Shown here piece after piece: positions 1 through 8,311 of a stretch of DNA of 21,794 nucleotides. How positions within the stretch are numbered: position 1 is the first letter of the stretch; each line of letters begins with the position of its first letter. The notes beneath the pieces are model-generated. The model ran no database searches. It had not been told where the DNA came from and worked only from the letters and a program-made list of their open reading frames with translations. The DNA is from CAWEHT01 sp963808455. GTDB lineage: Bacteria; Chloroflexota; Anaerolineae; CG2-30-64-16. The stretch spans positions 1 to 21,794 of the forward strand of contig CAWEHT010000292.1 in assembly GCA_963808455.1 (NCBI GenBank), in the 5' to 3' direction. Made by a program: the position numbers and the translations under genes.

Positions 1-4
1 CGTG

Positions 5-633
5 CTATCGCCGTGGGCTTCCCCGCCAGTGGCTGGAGTGCTGTGGCTGCCTCAACTGCCCCAACCAGCGGGCGGCGTGTGCCGCCTCCTCGATTTCATC
101 CCCGTAGAGCCGCTCGAGCCAGATGGTCGGGTCCAGGACCGGCTCCGCATCGAAGCGCACGCGGCCTTCTCAGCCGCCAGGAAGCCGGCGTAAATACCGC
201 GAGAAGCGCGGATCGTGGGGGTCAGGCCCCTGCGGCACCGGGGGCGGCCCGCGCCGGGCGGGGCGCCAACCGCGCCAACAAGGTGCTGGCCGGCAGGGCG
301 CCGGCACCCGCCAGGCGGGCGCGAAAGGCGAACCCTGGTCGTTGGTCACCACTGCATACTGGCCGGGCTCGGCGTGCCCTGGAGGAATTCGAGGATCGCA
401 TCGTCGGCAGTCTGGCCCGGCGCCGCGAAGCGCACGAGGAGGCCCGGCGTCGAGAGGTCACGCGAGGCCGAGGGCAGCGCGCCCGGGTCGAAGAACACGA
501 TCAGCGACGCGCCGCCGGCACGGGCGCGGTAGCCACGCAGGCGATCCAACAGGCGCGCCTCGTCATCCGGGTCGCCCAACTCAATGCCCGGCAGAACGCC
601 GATGAGGTTATGGCCGTCGATGATCAGCGACAT
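5..633 (-). pseudogene. NYN/YacP-like RNase domain protein, interrupted
   Basis: The gene starts at ATG 633 and opens with the NYN-domain signature MSLIIDGHNLIGVLPG, followed by DPDDEARLLDRL, a strand reading LIVFFDPG, and DDAILEFL. These are the conserved acidic and Asn positions of PIN-like NYN/YacP RNases. The reading frame breaks near 356-358 (one base seems missing before codons reading QYAVVTNDQG). It breaks again near 332-336, after which FAFRARLAGAGALPASTLLARL is in frame, and a third time near 232-245, after which DPHDPRFSRYLRRLPGG is in frame. A TGA at 170-172 then interrupts the frame. Coding-like sequence continues past it (RFDAEPVLDPTIWLERLYG) to a TAG at 5-7. With corrections the product would be roughly 205 residues, a normal size for this family. 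The interruptions are probably sequence errors, as in several neighbours, but decay cannot be excluded. It is divergent from nadE. Confidence 0.6.
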
Positions 634-670
634 GGAGCAGTGCCTGACGGGCGTCGATTTCGCCTGCTGA

Positions 671-700
671 TTGACGCTGGGCGTCAGTGTATGCTAGTAT
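671..700 (+). promoter_or_regulatory. nadE promoter with overlapping palindrome
   Basis: TTGACG (671-676), an 18-base spacer and TAGTAT (695-700) preceded by TGC, which makes an extended -10. The predicted transcript would start near 707, which favours the ATG at 750 over the in-frame ATG at 687. A perfect inverted repeat, TGACGC-TGG-GCGTCA (672-686), covers the -35 element and could be an operator. Confidence 0.6.
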
Positions 701-749
701 GCGGGCGAAGTCAATCGAGATCTCAGCGATTGGGCAGGGGGCGCAGGAT

Positions 750-2398
750 ATGAAAGTCACGATGGCGCAACTGGACCCCACGATCGGCGACTTCGGCGGC
801 AACCTCGCCCGGGCGCGGCAGGTGTTGGCCGCGTCCGCTCCCGACGAGCCGGGCCTGGTGGTCTTTCCCGAGCTTTACCTCACGGGCTATCCGCCGCGCG
901 ACCTGCTGGAGCGCGGGTGGTTCATCGAGCAGGCGCAAAGCGCGCTGCGGCAGCTGCTGGCTCTCTCACGCGAATACCCGCGGACGGGATTCTGGTGGGC
1001 CTCCCCCGCCCGACAAACCTGGCTTCAGGCAAGGGACTCTATAACTCGGCCGTGCTTCTTTGCAACGGCGAAGTGCTGTTCCAGCAGAACAAATCGCTCC
1101 TGCCGACTTATGATGTCTTCGATGAGGCCCGCTGGTTCGATCCGGCGCCGGCGATCGGGGTCGTGCCGTTCCAGGGTGAAGTGCTGGGGATCAGCATCTG
1201 TGAGGATGCCTGGAACGATCCGGAGCTCTGGCTGAGGGTGCCGTATGCGCTGGATCCCATCGCAGCGCTGGCCGAGGCCGGGGCAACGCTCTTGATCAAC
1301 ATCTCCGCCTCGCCTTTCTGGGCCGGCAAAGAAGATGTCAGGTATCGCCTCTTGAGCAACCATGCCCGGCGGCACAATCTCCCGGTCATCTTCGTGAATC
1401 AGGTCGGCGCGAATGACGAGCTGATTTTCGACGGCTGCAGCTTGTTTCTGGATCGCGCCGGCCTCCCCGTGCGCGCCCTCCCGGCTTTTGCCGAATGCAT
1501 CGAAACCGTCGATTCCTCGAGGACGGGCAACGGCAAGCGCCACGAACCGGAAGTCCAGATCGAGAGCATCTACGAAGGGCTGCTCCTGGGCATGCGCGAC
1601 TACATGCGCAAGACGGGCTTCAAACAGGCGGTGATCGGCCTTTCAGGCGGCATCGATTCGGCGCTGACCTGTGCGCTGGCGGTGGCCGCGTTGGGGCCGG
1701 CAAACGTGCACGGCGTGGCCATGCCTTCGGTCTATTCGTCGGAAGGCAGCGTTGCCGATGCCGCCCGGCTGGCTCGCAACCTGGGCATCGATTTTCAAGT
1801 CGTCCCCATCCGCGAGACCTTCAGCGCCTACCTGACGATGCTGGAAGCGTGCTTCGCCGGGCAGCCCCAGAACATCGCCGAGGAGAACATCCAGGCGCGC
1901 ATTCGCGGCAACATCCTGATGGCCCTCTCCAACAAGTTCGGTTATCTGGTGCTGACCACGGGCAATAAGAGCGAGCTCGCTGTGGGCTACTGCACGCTTT
2001 ATGGCGACATGAGCGGCGGCCTGGGCGTGATCGCCGACCTGCCGAAGACGATGGTCTACAAGCTGGCGCGACACATCAACCGTGAGCGGGAAGTCATCCC
2101 GGAGGCCAGCCTCGCCAAACCGCCTTCGGCCGAGCTGCGCCCAAACCAGACGGACCAGGATACCCTCCCGCCTTATGAGGCCCTCGACGGCATCCTGCAC
2201 CTATATGTGGACGAGGGCCGCTCGCCGGCGGAGATCACGGGCAAGGGTTTCGACCCGGCGACTGTGGCCTGGGTGATACGCGCCATAAACCTGAGCGAGT
2301 ACAAGCGTTGGCAGGCCGCGCCCGCACTCAAAGTCACGTCGAAAGCCTTCGGCACCGGCCGCCGCATCCCGATCGCGGCCAACTACGGTGGGCTGTGA
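750..2398 (+). CDS. nadE: Glutamine-dependent NAD+ synthetase (one frameshift)
   Basis: The enzyme makes NAD+ from nicotinate adenine dinucleotide, ATP and glutamine-derived ammonia in the cytoplasm. The N-terminal half is a nitrilase-fold glutaminase with all three catalytic residues visible: Glu in VVFPELYLTGYPPRDLL (about residue 41), Lys in QQNKSLLPTYDVFDEARWF (about 115) and Cys in GISICEDAWND (about 151). The C-terminal half is the NAD synthase domain with the ATP P-loop IGLSGGIDSALT, followed by TTGNKSELAVGYCTLYGD. The frame breaks in the GGG run at 986-988. Restoring one G joins REYPRTG to ILVGLPRPTN and gives 549 residues, the usual length. Start ATG 750 fits the upstream promoter, and MKVTMAQLDPTIGDF aligns with typical family starts. 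The stop codon overlaps the next gene's GTG by four bases, so the two are probably translationally coupled. Confidence 0.93.
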
Positions 2399-3168
2399 CG
2401 CCGCATCCCATCTCAGCGTGCCTCGTGGCCGGCCTCCTGCTCGCCCTTGTCGCGCTGGCCGCCTGTGGGGCCGCGCCCCCCACCGGCGCCCCTGCGCTGC
2501 CCGCGGTGGGCATCCCCACACCGCAAACGGCGCCGTCCCCCACCGGCCCAGGCACGGCCCCGCCGGGCACTCAGGCACCGGCGCCCGCTGGCGCGGCGCC
2601 GCAAGCCCCTCAGCCTCCCGTTGGCACCGGCACGGCCCTGCAGGGCCCGCAGCCACCGGTGGGCTCCGGGCTGGTGCAACCGATCACGCCGGCTCCCGGA
2701 GGTTCTGCCATGCAGATCATCAGCACCGCATTCTCAGAGGGTAGCAGCATCCCCAGACAGTATACCTGCGACGGCGCAAACATCTCGCCGCCCCTGGCCT
2801 GGCAGGACGTGCCCGCCGGTGCGCAGAGCCTGGCCCTCATCGTCGCCGATCCGGATGCGCCGTCAGGCACCTTTTACCATTGGCTCATTTTCAACCTGCC
2901 GGCAAGCTCGGCGGGGCTGCCCGAAGGCCTGCCGCCAACAGGCGCCACCGTCCCTGCCGGCGCAGTCCAGGGCACGAGCAGCTTCCGGAAGCCGGGCTAC
3001 GGCGGGCCGTGCCCGCCCAGCGGGGTCCATCGCTACTATTTTACCTTGTACGCGCTCGACACGCGACTGGGCCTGCAAGCGCGCGCCACGGCGAGTGATC
3101 TGCAGGCGGCCATGCAAGGCCACCTGCTGGCCCAGGCACGCTTGATGGGGCGGTACCGGCGAGGGTAA
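2395..3168 (+). CDS. YbhB/YbcL-family (PEBP) lipoprotein
   Basis: Starting at GTG 2395, the product (257 residues) begins with a lipoprotein signal peptide: a hydrophobic stretch followed by the lipobox LAAC, lipidated Cys24. Residues about 25-95 form a Pro/Ala/Gly-rich stalk containing an imperfect repeat (QPPVGTGTALQGP / QPPVGSGLVQP). The rest is a phosphatidylethanolamine-binding-protein fold. The family marks are visible: FSEGSSIPRQYTCDGANISP, the anion-binding DPDAP, YHWLIFNLPA, and GYGGPCPPSGVHRYYFTLYALD. Bacterial PEBPs of this type (Raf-kinase-inhibitor-like) have no well-established activity. A surface tether suggests binding of an extracellular ligand, which is inference. The GTGA overlap with nadE indicates co-transcription, an odd pairing by function. 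The gene converges on RNase D. Confidence 0.88.
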   Translation: MTPHPISACLVAGLLLALVALAACGAAPPTGAPALPAVGIPTPQTAPSPTGPGTAPPGTQAPAPAGAAPQAPQPPVGTGTALQGPQPPVGSGLVQPITPAPGGSAMQIISTAFSEGSSIPRQYTCDGANISPPLAWQDVPAGAQSLALIVADPDAPSGTFYHWLIFNLPASSAGLPEGLPPTGATVPAGAVQGTSSFRKPGYGGPCPPSGVHRYYFTLYALDTRLGLQARATASDLQAAMQGHLLAQARLMGRYRRG

Positions 3169-3201
3169 GGGACAGCCCCTCTTCCCTATTCCCTTCGCGG
3201 T

Positions 3202-4380
3202 TCACTCACGCAGAGCGCGCAGGAGTTCCGGCCCGTATTCTGCCAGTTTCCATGGCCCCAGCAGGCCCAGCCCCGTCAATTCCTCCAGGCTGGCCGGGGC
3301 GGCCCGCGCGATGGCCAGCAGCAAATCGTTGGTCAGGACGATGTCGCTGTCCACACCGCGCTCGGTGGCGCGTTGCGTCCGCCAGGCGCGCAGCCGTTCG
3401 TAGCGGGCGAGGACCTCGGGGTCGGGGCGGACGCCGTTGCCATGTGTTCGGACAGGCAGGTGCGGCGGGGGTGCAGACTGGCCCCGGCGAACCACTTCCA
3501 GCAAGTCACTCCCATAGTGGCCGGCCTGATAGTGGCTGAGGCCCAGTTCACCCGCCGTCAGCGGTTGTGCCACGCTCAAGCGCACCAGCTGGCGATCGTC
3601 CATGACCTTGAATGGCGGCAGGTCCAGGGAGCGCGCCCGCCCGTCGCGCCACAAAAATAGCTCGCGCAGCACGGCCAGCTCGCGCGAGCCGAGATCACGT
3701 GCCCCCTTGATGCTCCAGAAGGCCTCGGCGTCGAAGCGCTTCTCCACATAGGTGACCCTGGGCAGTGCGGCGAAGGCCTCCTGGGCCTCGGGCCAGCGCC
3801 CGCGCGCTTTCAGCTCCGCGGTCAGCAGATCCCGCAGCGGGAGCAGATAATGGCTATCAAGGTGCGCGTAGCTGAGTTGCTCTCTCGAAAGAGGCCGGCG
3901 CCCCCAATCTGTGAGCTGAGCGCGCTTGTCGAGCTGCACGCCGTAGTGATCTGCCAACAGGGCAGCAAGGCTGACGCGCCGCAAACCCAGGATCCGCGCT
4001 GCGATCATCGTGTCGAAGATGCTGGCGAAGGTGAAGCCGAAATCGCGCTTGAGGACGAGGATGTCATTATCGGCGGCGTGAAAGACCTTCTCGACCGCCG
4101 GATTGGCGAGCAAGGCGCCCAGCGGGGCCAGGTCGAGCAGGCTCAGCGGGTCAAGTATATAGTCGTCGGTCGCCGTGCTGAGCTGAATCAGGCAGACCCG
4201 ATAATGATAGCGGTACAGGCTGTCAGATTCGGTATCGAGGGCCAGGGTCGGTTGGTCGCGCAGTTCGGCGTCCAAGGCCTCGAACGTGCCGGCTGTGTCG
4301 ATCAACCGGGCAGGCGGGATGTGGCCTGCGGCGCCGGTCTTGGAAAAGCTCGATGTTTCCGTAATAGCCACGCGGCACAT
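3202..4380 (-). CDS. rnd: Ribonuclease D (DEDDy exonuclease with HRDC domain)
   Basis: A 3'-5' exoribonuclease of the RNase D type, which trims stable RNA 3' ends. Numbered from ATG 4380 (392 residues), motif ExoI is LALDTESDSLYRY (D49, E51), ExoII FHAADNDILVL (D106), and ExoIII SYAHLDSHYLL (Tyr171, D175). This is the DEDDy set and is complete. The last ~90 residues (from RYERLRAWRTQRATERG to GPWKLAEYG) form an HRDC nucleic-acid-binding domain. Size matches the family. Start choice is uncertain. The frame is open back to TTG 4470, but a near-consensus promoter (-35 4402-4407, -10 4379-4384) would start transcription near 4372, just at GTG 4371. That would make the mRNA leaderless, and ATG 4380 would lie inside the -10. 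The gene is divergent from hppA. Confidence 0.9.
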   Translation of the reverse strand: MCRVAITETSSFSKTGAAGHIPPARLIDTAGTFEALDAELRDQPTLALDTESDSLYRYHYRVCLIQLSTATDDYILDPLSLLDLAPLGALLANPAVEKVFHAADNDILVLKRDFGFTFASIFDTMIAARILGLRRVSLAALLADHYGVQLDKRAQLTDWGRRPLSREQLSYAHLDSHYLLPLRDLLTAELKARGRWPEAQEAFAALPRVTYVEKRFDAEAFWSIKGARDLGSRELAVLRELFLWRDGRARSLDLPPFKVMDDRQLVRLSVAQPLTAGELGLSHYQAGHYGSDLLEVVRRGQSAPPPHLPVRTHGNGVRPDPEVLARYERLRAWRTQRATERGVDSDIVLTNDLLLAIARAAPASLEELTGLGLLGPWKLAEYGPELLRALRE

Positions 4381-4407
4381 TATCGCAACGTTTAATACAA
4401 ATGTCAA
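4379..4407 (-). promoter_or_regulatory. Promoter of the RNase D gene
   Basis: On the minus strand, a perfect TTGACA (4407-4402), a 17-base spacer and GATAAT (4384-4379). The predicted start of transcription is about 4371-4373, coinciding with an in-frame GTG at 4371, which suggests a leaderless message. Confidence 0.6.
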
Positions 4408-4463
4408 AGGCACGATAGCAGGTGGGCGTGGAGGATCTTCCTGAAGATCCTCTTGTGACGAAT

Positions 4464-4493
4464 TTGACAAAGAGCTTTCAGGTGGTCTAGAAT
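4464..4493 (+). promoter_or_regulatory. hppA promoter
   Basis: A perfect TTGACA (4464-4469), an 18-base spacer and TAGAAT (4488-4493). This would give a leader of about 58 bases before the hppA start. The leader ends in purine-rich GAGG-type sequence (AAGAGGG just before ATG 4558). It is divergent from the RNase D promoter, about 57 bp away. Confidence 0.65.
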
Positions 4494-4557
4494 AGACTGG
4501 GGGCGTAAGTGGTGATCATGCCAATCGCCTCCCAGAAGAGGGGGATCAAGAGGGTTC

Positions 4558-6925
4558 ATGAGTCATCTTCAACTCACCGCGTTCGAGGCCGACGGCATCT
4601 ACGCTGTGCTTGTGGTTGCTCTGTGCAGCTTGATATACGCCTGGCTCCTGCGGCGCGACGTGATGGCCGAAGACAAGGGTTCTCCGGCCATGATCCGCAT
4701 CTGGACCGCCGTCAAAGAAGGCGCTGACGCTTACTTGAGCCAGCAATTACGCACGATTTTGCCTTTCATCGGCATCCTGGTGTTCGTGCTTTTCGCCAGC
4801 GTGTGGATTTCGGTGCCCACCGCTGAAGCGACGGAAATGTTCGGCAGCCACGCCCAGCTCGTGGTTGCGTTTGGCCGGGCCTGTGCTTTCGTGCTGGGCG
4901 CCACCTTCTCGCTGCTGGTGGGCCAACTCGGCATGCGCATGGCCGTGCAGGGCAATATCCGGGTGGCCGCCGCCGCCCTGAGGAACGACTTCGGCAGCGC
5001 CTTGCGCATCGCCTACCGCTCGGGCACCATCACGGGCATGATGACCGATGGCCTGGGCCTGCTGGGCGGCACGTGCATATTCATTATCTTCGGCAAGGCG
5101 GCTCCGGATGCCTTGCTGGGCTTCGGCTTTGGCGGCACCCTTCTGGCGTTGTTCATGCGTGTCGGCGGTGGCATTTACACCAAGGCCGCCGACGTGGGCG
5201 CCGACCTGGTGGGCAAGGTCGAGGAAGGGCTGGAAGAGGATGATCCGCGCAATGCCGCGGTGATCGCCGACCAGGTGGGCGATAACGTGGGCGACTGCGC
5301 CGGGATGGCGGCCGATATCTTCGAGTCGTACGAGGTGACCATCGTCTCGACCCTGATCCTCGGCCTGGCCCTGGTGCGCGTTACCGGCAACATCTACTGG
5401 ATCGTCTTCCCGCTGCTCGTGCGGGCCATCGGCGTCATCAGCTCCATCATCGGCACCTTCTCGGTGCCCGTCTGGGAGCGCACGGTGGCGAAAGGCAATG
5501 CCTGGCATGCCATGGAGATCGCCTACGAAGTCTCGTCGGTGATCACCATCAGCCTTTCCGTGCTGCTGGCGCTCGTGTACATCCGGGCTCACGACGCGAG
5601 CAATGCCGCGATCGCTGATGAACTGGTGGAAGCCGGCCGCCATGGTCTCGGCAGGCGTGGTCTTCAACGTCATCGTCAATCGGTTGACGGCCTACTTCAC
5701 GGATGTCGATCGGGCACCGGTGCAGGACATCGCGCGCTCGACCATCTTCGGCCCGGCTACCACGATCTTGAGCGGCCTGGCCGAGGGCTACGAATCGAGC
5801 GTATGGGCTGCCGTCTGTATCGCGGGCGCCCTCCTGTCCTCCGTGCTCATCTATGGGAATCAGGGCGCGATGTACGTGATCTACGGCGTCGCCCTCATCG
5901 GCATCGGCTGGCTCACGCACGCGGGCAACCTGGTCTCGATGGATGCTTTCGGCCCCATCTCGGACAATGCCCAGGGCATCATCGAGATGACCCACCAACA
6001 ATCCGCCATCACCCACAAGCTGGACGCCGTGGGCAACACAACCAAGGCCATCACCAAGGGTGTAGCCATCGGGTCGGCGGTGATCGCAGCGGTAGCCCTG
6101 TTCGGCTCGTTCATCACGGACGTCCAGGCCGTCCAGACCAGCATGGGCATGGCGGCGAAAGATATCCTGTCGGGCATCAACGTCGCCAACCCGATGGTCT
6201 TCATCGGGCTGTTGATCGGCGGCGCGGTGCCGTTGCTCTTCGGCTCGATGATGATCAAAGCGGTGGCCCGCGCGGCGAACGGCATGGTGGCAGCGGTGCG
6301 CCGCGAGTTCGAGCGCCCCGGAGTGCGTGAAGGCACGACCCTGCCGGATTACCGCACGGCCGTCAGCATTTCGACTGAGGCGGCCCAGCGCGAGCTGTTG
6401 CCGCTCGGTATCCTGGCCATCTTCATCCCTATCGTCGTCGGCTTCCTGCTCAAGGCAGAGGCGCTCGGCGGCTTCCTGGCCGGCGTCATCCTCTCCGGCC
6501 AGCTTCTGGCGGTGTTCATGTCCAACACGGGCGGGGCCTGGGACAACGCCAAGAAGGTGATCGAGGACGGCAAATACGGCGGCAAAGGTTCGCCGGCGCA
6601 CATGGCGAGCATCGTCGGCGACACGGTCGGCGACCCTCTGAAAGATACGGCTGGCCCGGCGCTGAACCCGACGATCAAGGTCATGAACTTGATCAGCACC
6701 ATTATTGCGCCTATCGTCGTGCGCTTTACGACCACGCCCCCGCTCGTGTGGGTGGCCATGGCCGTTCTGATCGCCATCATGGCCTGGGCCATCCTGCGCA
6801 GCAAGCGGCCGGCGGACTATGGCATCGAACGCGGGGACACCACCGCCGAACACGGCGAAAAGGCCCTGGGCTCCGGGCAGCTCGGCCAGTCTTCCGGGCC
6901 GAAAGAGGCCTCGAAACCGATCTAG
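4558..6925 (+). CDS. hppA: Membrane H+-pumping pyrophosphatase, K+-independent type (one frameshift)
   Basis: A multi-spanning ion-translocating pyrophosphatase that couples hydrolysis of cytoplasmic PPi to proton export. The substrate-binding signature is intact: GGGIYTKAADVGADLVGKVE, then DDPRNAAVIADQVGDNVGD and GMAADIFESYE. The C-terminal half carries a second conserved loop, VIEDGKYGGKGS and VGDTVGDPLKDTAGPALNP. At the diagnostic site the protein reads GNTTKAITKG. Lys in place of Ala at this position marks K+-independent enzymes in the literature on H+-PPases, so Na+ or K+ dependence is not expected. The frame breaks at about 5620-5630, after ASNAAIADE. The downstream frame resumes with WWKPAAMVSAGVVFNVIVNRL, which fits the family. 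Corrected length is about 787 residues, slightly long because of a hydrophilic C-terminal tail. It has its own promoter and two downstream hairpins, so it is probably monocistronic. Confidence 0.93.
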
Positions 6926-6937
6926 ACACCTTACTTC

Positions 6938-6969
6938 GCTGCCGGGGCTCTCGCAAGGGACCCGGCAGC
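6938..6969 (+). terminator. First hairpin after hppA
   Basis: GCTGCCGGG (6938-6946) pairs perfectly with CCCGGCAGC (6961-6969) across a 14-base loop, 12 bases after the hppA stop. The 3' arm also lies inside a 14-bp palindrome (6962-6975), so it could pair with itself instead. There is no U-tract. Confidence 0.45.
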
Positions 6970-6982
6970 TGCCGGCACACCG

Positions 6983-7022
6983 AAAGAGCACCCCAGCTTC
7001 ATCGTCAGCTGGGGTGCTCTTT
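6983..7022. terminator. Bidirectional intrinsic terminator between hppA and rsfS
   Basis: A perfect 16-bp stem, AAAGAGCACCCCAGCT (6983-6998) with its complement at 7007-7022, and an 8-base loop. The A-rich and T-rich ends let it act on both converging genes. Confidence 0.85.
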
Positions 7023-7057
7023 CTCCTCAAATCCAGGAGCGCCGGACCGGCGTGCCC

Positions 7058-7396
7058 TCACTTGATCCTGAGCACGACCGGCGCGGCCTTCCATAATTCT
7101 TCCAGCCGGTACCTGGCCCGGGCCTCCGGTGAAAAGATGTGCACCACAACAACATTGTAGTCCAGGAGCACCCAACCGCTGGCCGGCTCACCTTCAGTCG
7201 ACAAAGGCAACAGCTGACGCTCCTTCTTGAGCTCGGCGCTAAGCAACTCTTGCAGCGCTTGCCCCTGCCGTTCTGATTGGGCTGTGCAAATAATAAAGTA
7301 ATCGGCCAGCGGCGTAATCTCACGCAGGTCCAACATGCTGATATCGGACGCTTGATGCTCTTCGAGCAGGTTGACGATCAGATGTGTCAATTCCAA
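7058..7396 (-). CDS. rsfS: Ribosome silencing factor RsfS (Iojap/DUF143)
   Basis: RsfS binds ribosomal protein uL14 and blocks joining of the ribosomal subunits when nutrients are short. The 112-residue product is full length and shows the family core: DISMLDLREITPLADYFII, CTAQSERQGQAL, and GWVLLDYNVVVVHIFSPEAR followed by YRLEELW. The start is TTG 7396, the only reasonable start in this frame. There is no close Shine-Dalgarno sequence. The gene converges on hppA with a strong shared terminator and is divergent from lexA. A -10 (TATAAT, 7501-7496) with a weak -35 (TTTACC, 18-base spacer) lies about 100 bp upstream. In many bacteria rsfS sits beside nadD; here nadE is about 5 kb away and on the other strand, so no linkage can be claimed. 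Confidence 0.92.
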   Translation of the reverse strand: MELTHLIVNLLEEHQASDISMLDLREITPLADYFIICTAQSERQGQALQELLSAELKKERQLLPLSTEGEPASGWVLLDYNVVVVHIFSPEARARYRLEELWKAAPVVLRIK

Positions 7397-7495
7397 TGGT
7401 TCCAGAGCTTGCCTCCAGGCGCCGATCCGGCGGGAGCGAGCGAGGCCGGGCCAGAACGATTTCGCCCCAGCTCACCCGCACCACAGGTTAGTGGC

Positions 7496-7525
7496 ATTAT
7501 ATCATGGGCGGCAGCTTTGGGTAAA
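7496..7525 (-). promoter_or_regulatory. Probable rsfS promoter
   Basis: On the minus strand, TTTACC (7525-7520), an 18-base spacer and a perfect TATAAT (7501-7496). The leader to TTG 7396 would be about 93 bases. Confidence 0.5.
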
Positions 7526-7550
7526 ACCAGCATTATGTTGCGATATCGAC

Positions 7551-7579
7551 TTGACAAAGAACAGGTGTTCGGTTAGAAT
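7551..7579 (+). promoter_or_regulatory. lexA promoter with SOS box in the spacer
   Basis: A perfect TTGACA (7551-7556), a 17-base spacer and TAGAAT (7574-7579). The spacer contains the palindrome GAACAGGTGTTC (7559-7570), which matches the Gram-positive LexA/DinR box GAAC-N4-GTTC. LexA bound there would block RNA polymerase, giving classic autorepression. Confidence 0.88.
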
Positions 7580-7633
7580 GTGGCCTGGGTGGGTGAAGTG
7601 AGCGAAGGCGAGCAGCAGAGCGGCGACTTCGTC

Positions 7634-7655
7634 CCAACGGAGTTGGCTAACCAAT
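7634..7655 (+). promoter_or_regulatory. Two mutually exclusive small hairpins in the lexA leader
   Basis: GTTGG (7642-7646) can pair with upstream CCAAC (7634-7638) or with downstream CCAAT (7651-7655, one G-U). The second pairing ends seven bases before the GGAGG ribosome binding site of lexA. Short stems; it may have no function. Confidence 0.25.
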
Positions 7656-7671
7656 TCTGAGGAGGGCGGCA

Positions 7672-8299
7672 ATGGTTGCGTCCCTGTCGGAACGGCAACA
7701 ACACATCATAGAGTTCATCGGCCAATACCAGGATGAGAACGGTTACCCGCCGACCATCCGTGAGATCGGCAAAGCGGTCGGCATCACGTCGACTTCCGTG
7801 GTCAAGTACAACCTGGAGCGGCTAAAGGAAAAGGGATGCCTCAACCGCAGCAAGGAAGTGTCGCGCGGGCTGCACTTGCCAGGCCAGCGCAAGGTGGTGA
7901 ATATCCCCAAAGCAGGCGTCATCCGCGCTGGTGAACCTAAGATGTCATTCGGCCAGCAAGAGAACATCTTCGGCGGCGAGAGCCTGGCCTTGACGCAGGA
8001 CCTGGTGACCGATCCCGAACAGGTCTATGCGTTGCAGGTGAAAGGCGATTCGATGATCGATGCCCTGGTGGCCGAAGGCGACTGGGTTGTCGTGCGCCAC
8101 CAGCCGACGGCGCAACGGGGAGATATGATCGTCGCCTGGATCCGCGACCGCGAGGAGACGACCCTCAAGTATTACTACCCGGAGGGCCCACAGGTGCGGG
8201 CTGCAGCCGGCCAATCCGGCGTACGAGCCGATCTATGTCGCGTCCGCAGATCTCGAGATCCAGGGCAAAGTAGTCGCCATCGTGCGCCAGGTCCAATAG
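7672..8299 (+). CDS. lexA: LexA repressor (one frameshift near the C-terminus)
   Basis: SOS-response repressor and self-cleaving S24 peptidase. The N-terminal winged helix (residues 1-65) includes PPTIREIGKAVGITSTSVVKYNLERL. The cleavage site is A86-G87 in VIRAGEPKM. The catalytic pair is Ser127 in VKGDSMID and Lys166 in EETTLKYYYP. The frame breaks in the GGG run at 8198-8200. Removing one G continues the protein as LQPANPAYEPIYVASADLEI and QGKVVAIVRQVQ to the TAG at 8297-8299, giving about 208 residues, the normal LexA length and a normal C-terminal dimer strand. The GAGGAGGG ribosome binding site sits just before ATG 7672. It is autoregulated through the SOS box at 7559-7570 and followed 12 bases later by a DNA glycosylase gene in the same direction. 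Confidence 0.95.
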
Positions 8300-8311
8300 A
8301 GTCAGAGCGTT

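Noticed and set aside
170..172. TGA as a selenocysteine codon in the NYN gene
   Set aside because: No SECIS-like hairpin noticed, the family has no selenoproteins known to me, and the gene has several other breaks.
4381..4470. Extending RNase D to the TTG at 4470
   Set aside because: The extra residues look non-conserved (Pro/Asp-rich), and the region holds a near-consensus promoter that would start transcription downstream.
4518..4560. Upstream ATG (4518) as an alternative start or leader peptide for hppA
   Set aside because: It is in another frame, has no ribosome binding site and runs on inside hppA without homology.
5549..7030. Long open frame (493 codons) on the minus strand opposite hppA
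   Set aside because: Its translation is rich in His, Asp, Arg and Gly with no family motifs; it is the antisense shadow of a conserved GC-rich membrane protein gene.
8190..8205. Programmed frameshift in lexA
   Set aside because: No slippery heptamer or downstream pseudoknot seen; the break is a plain GGG run like others in this sequence.
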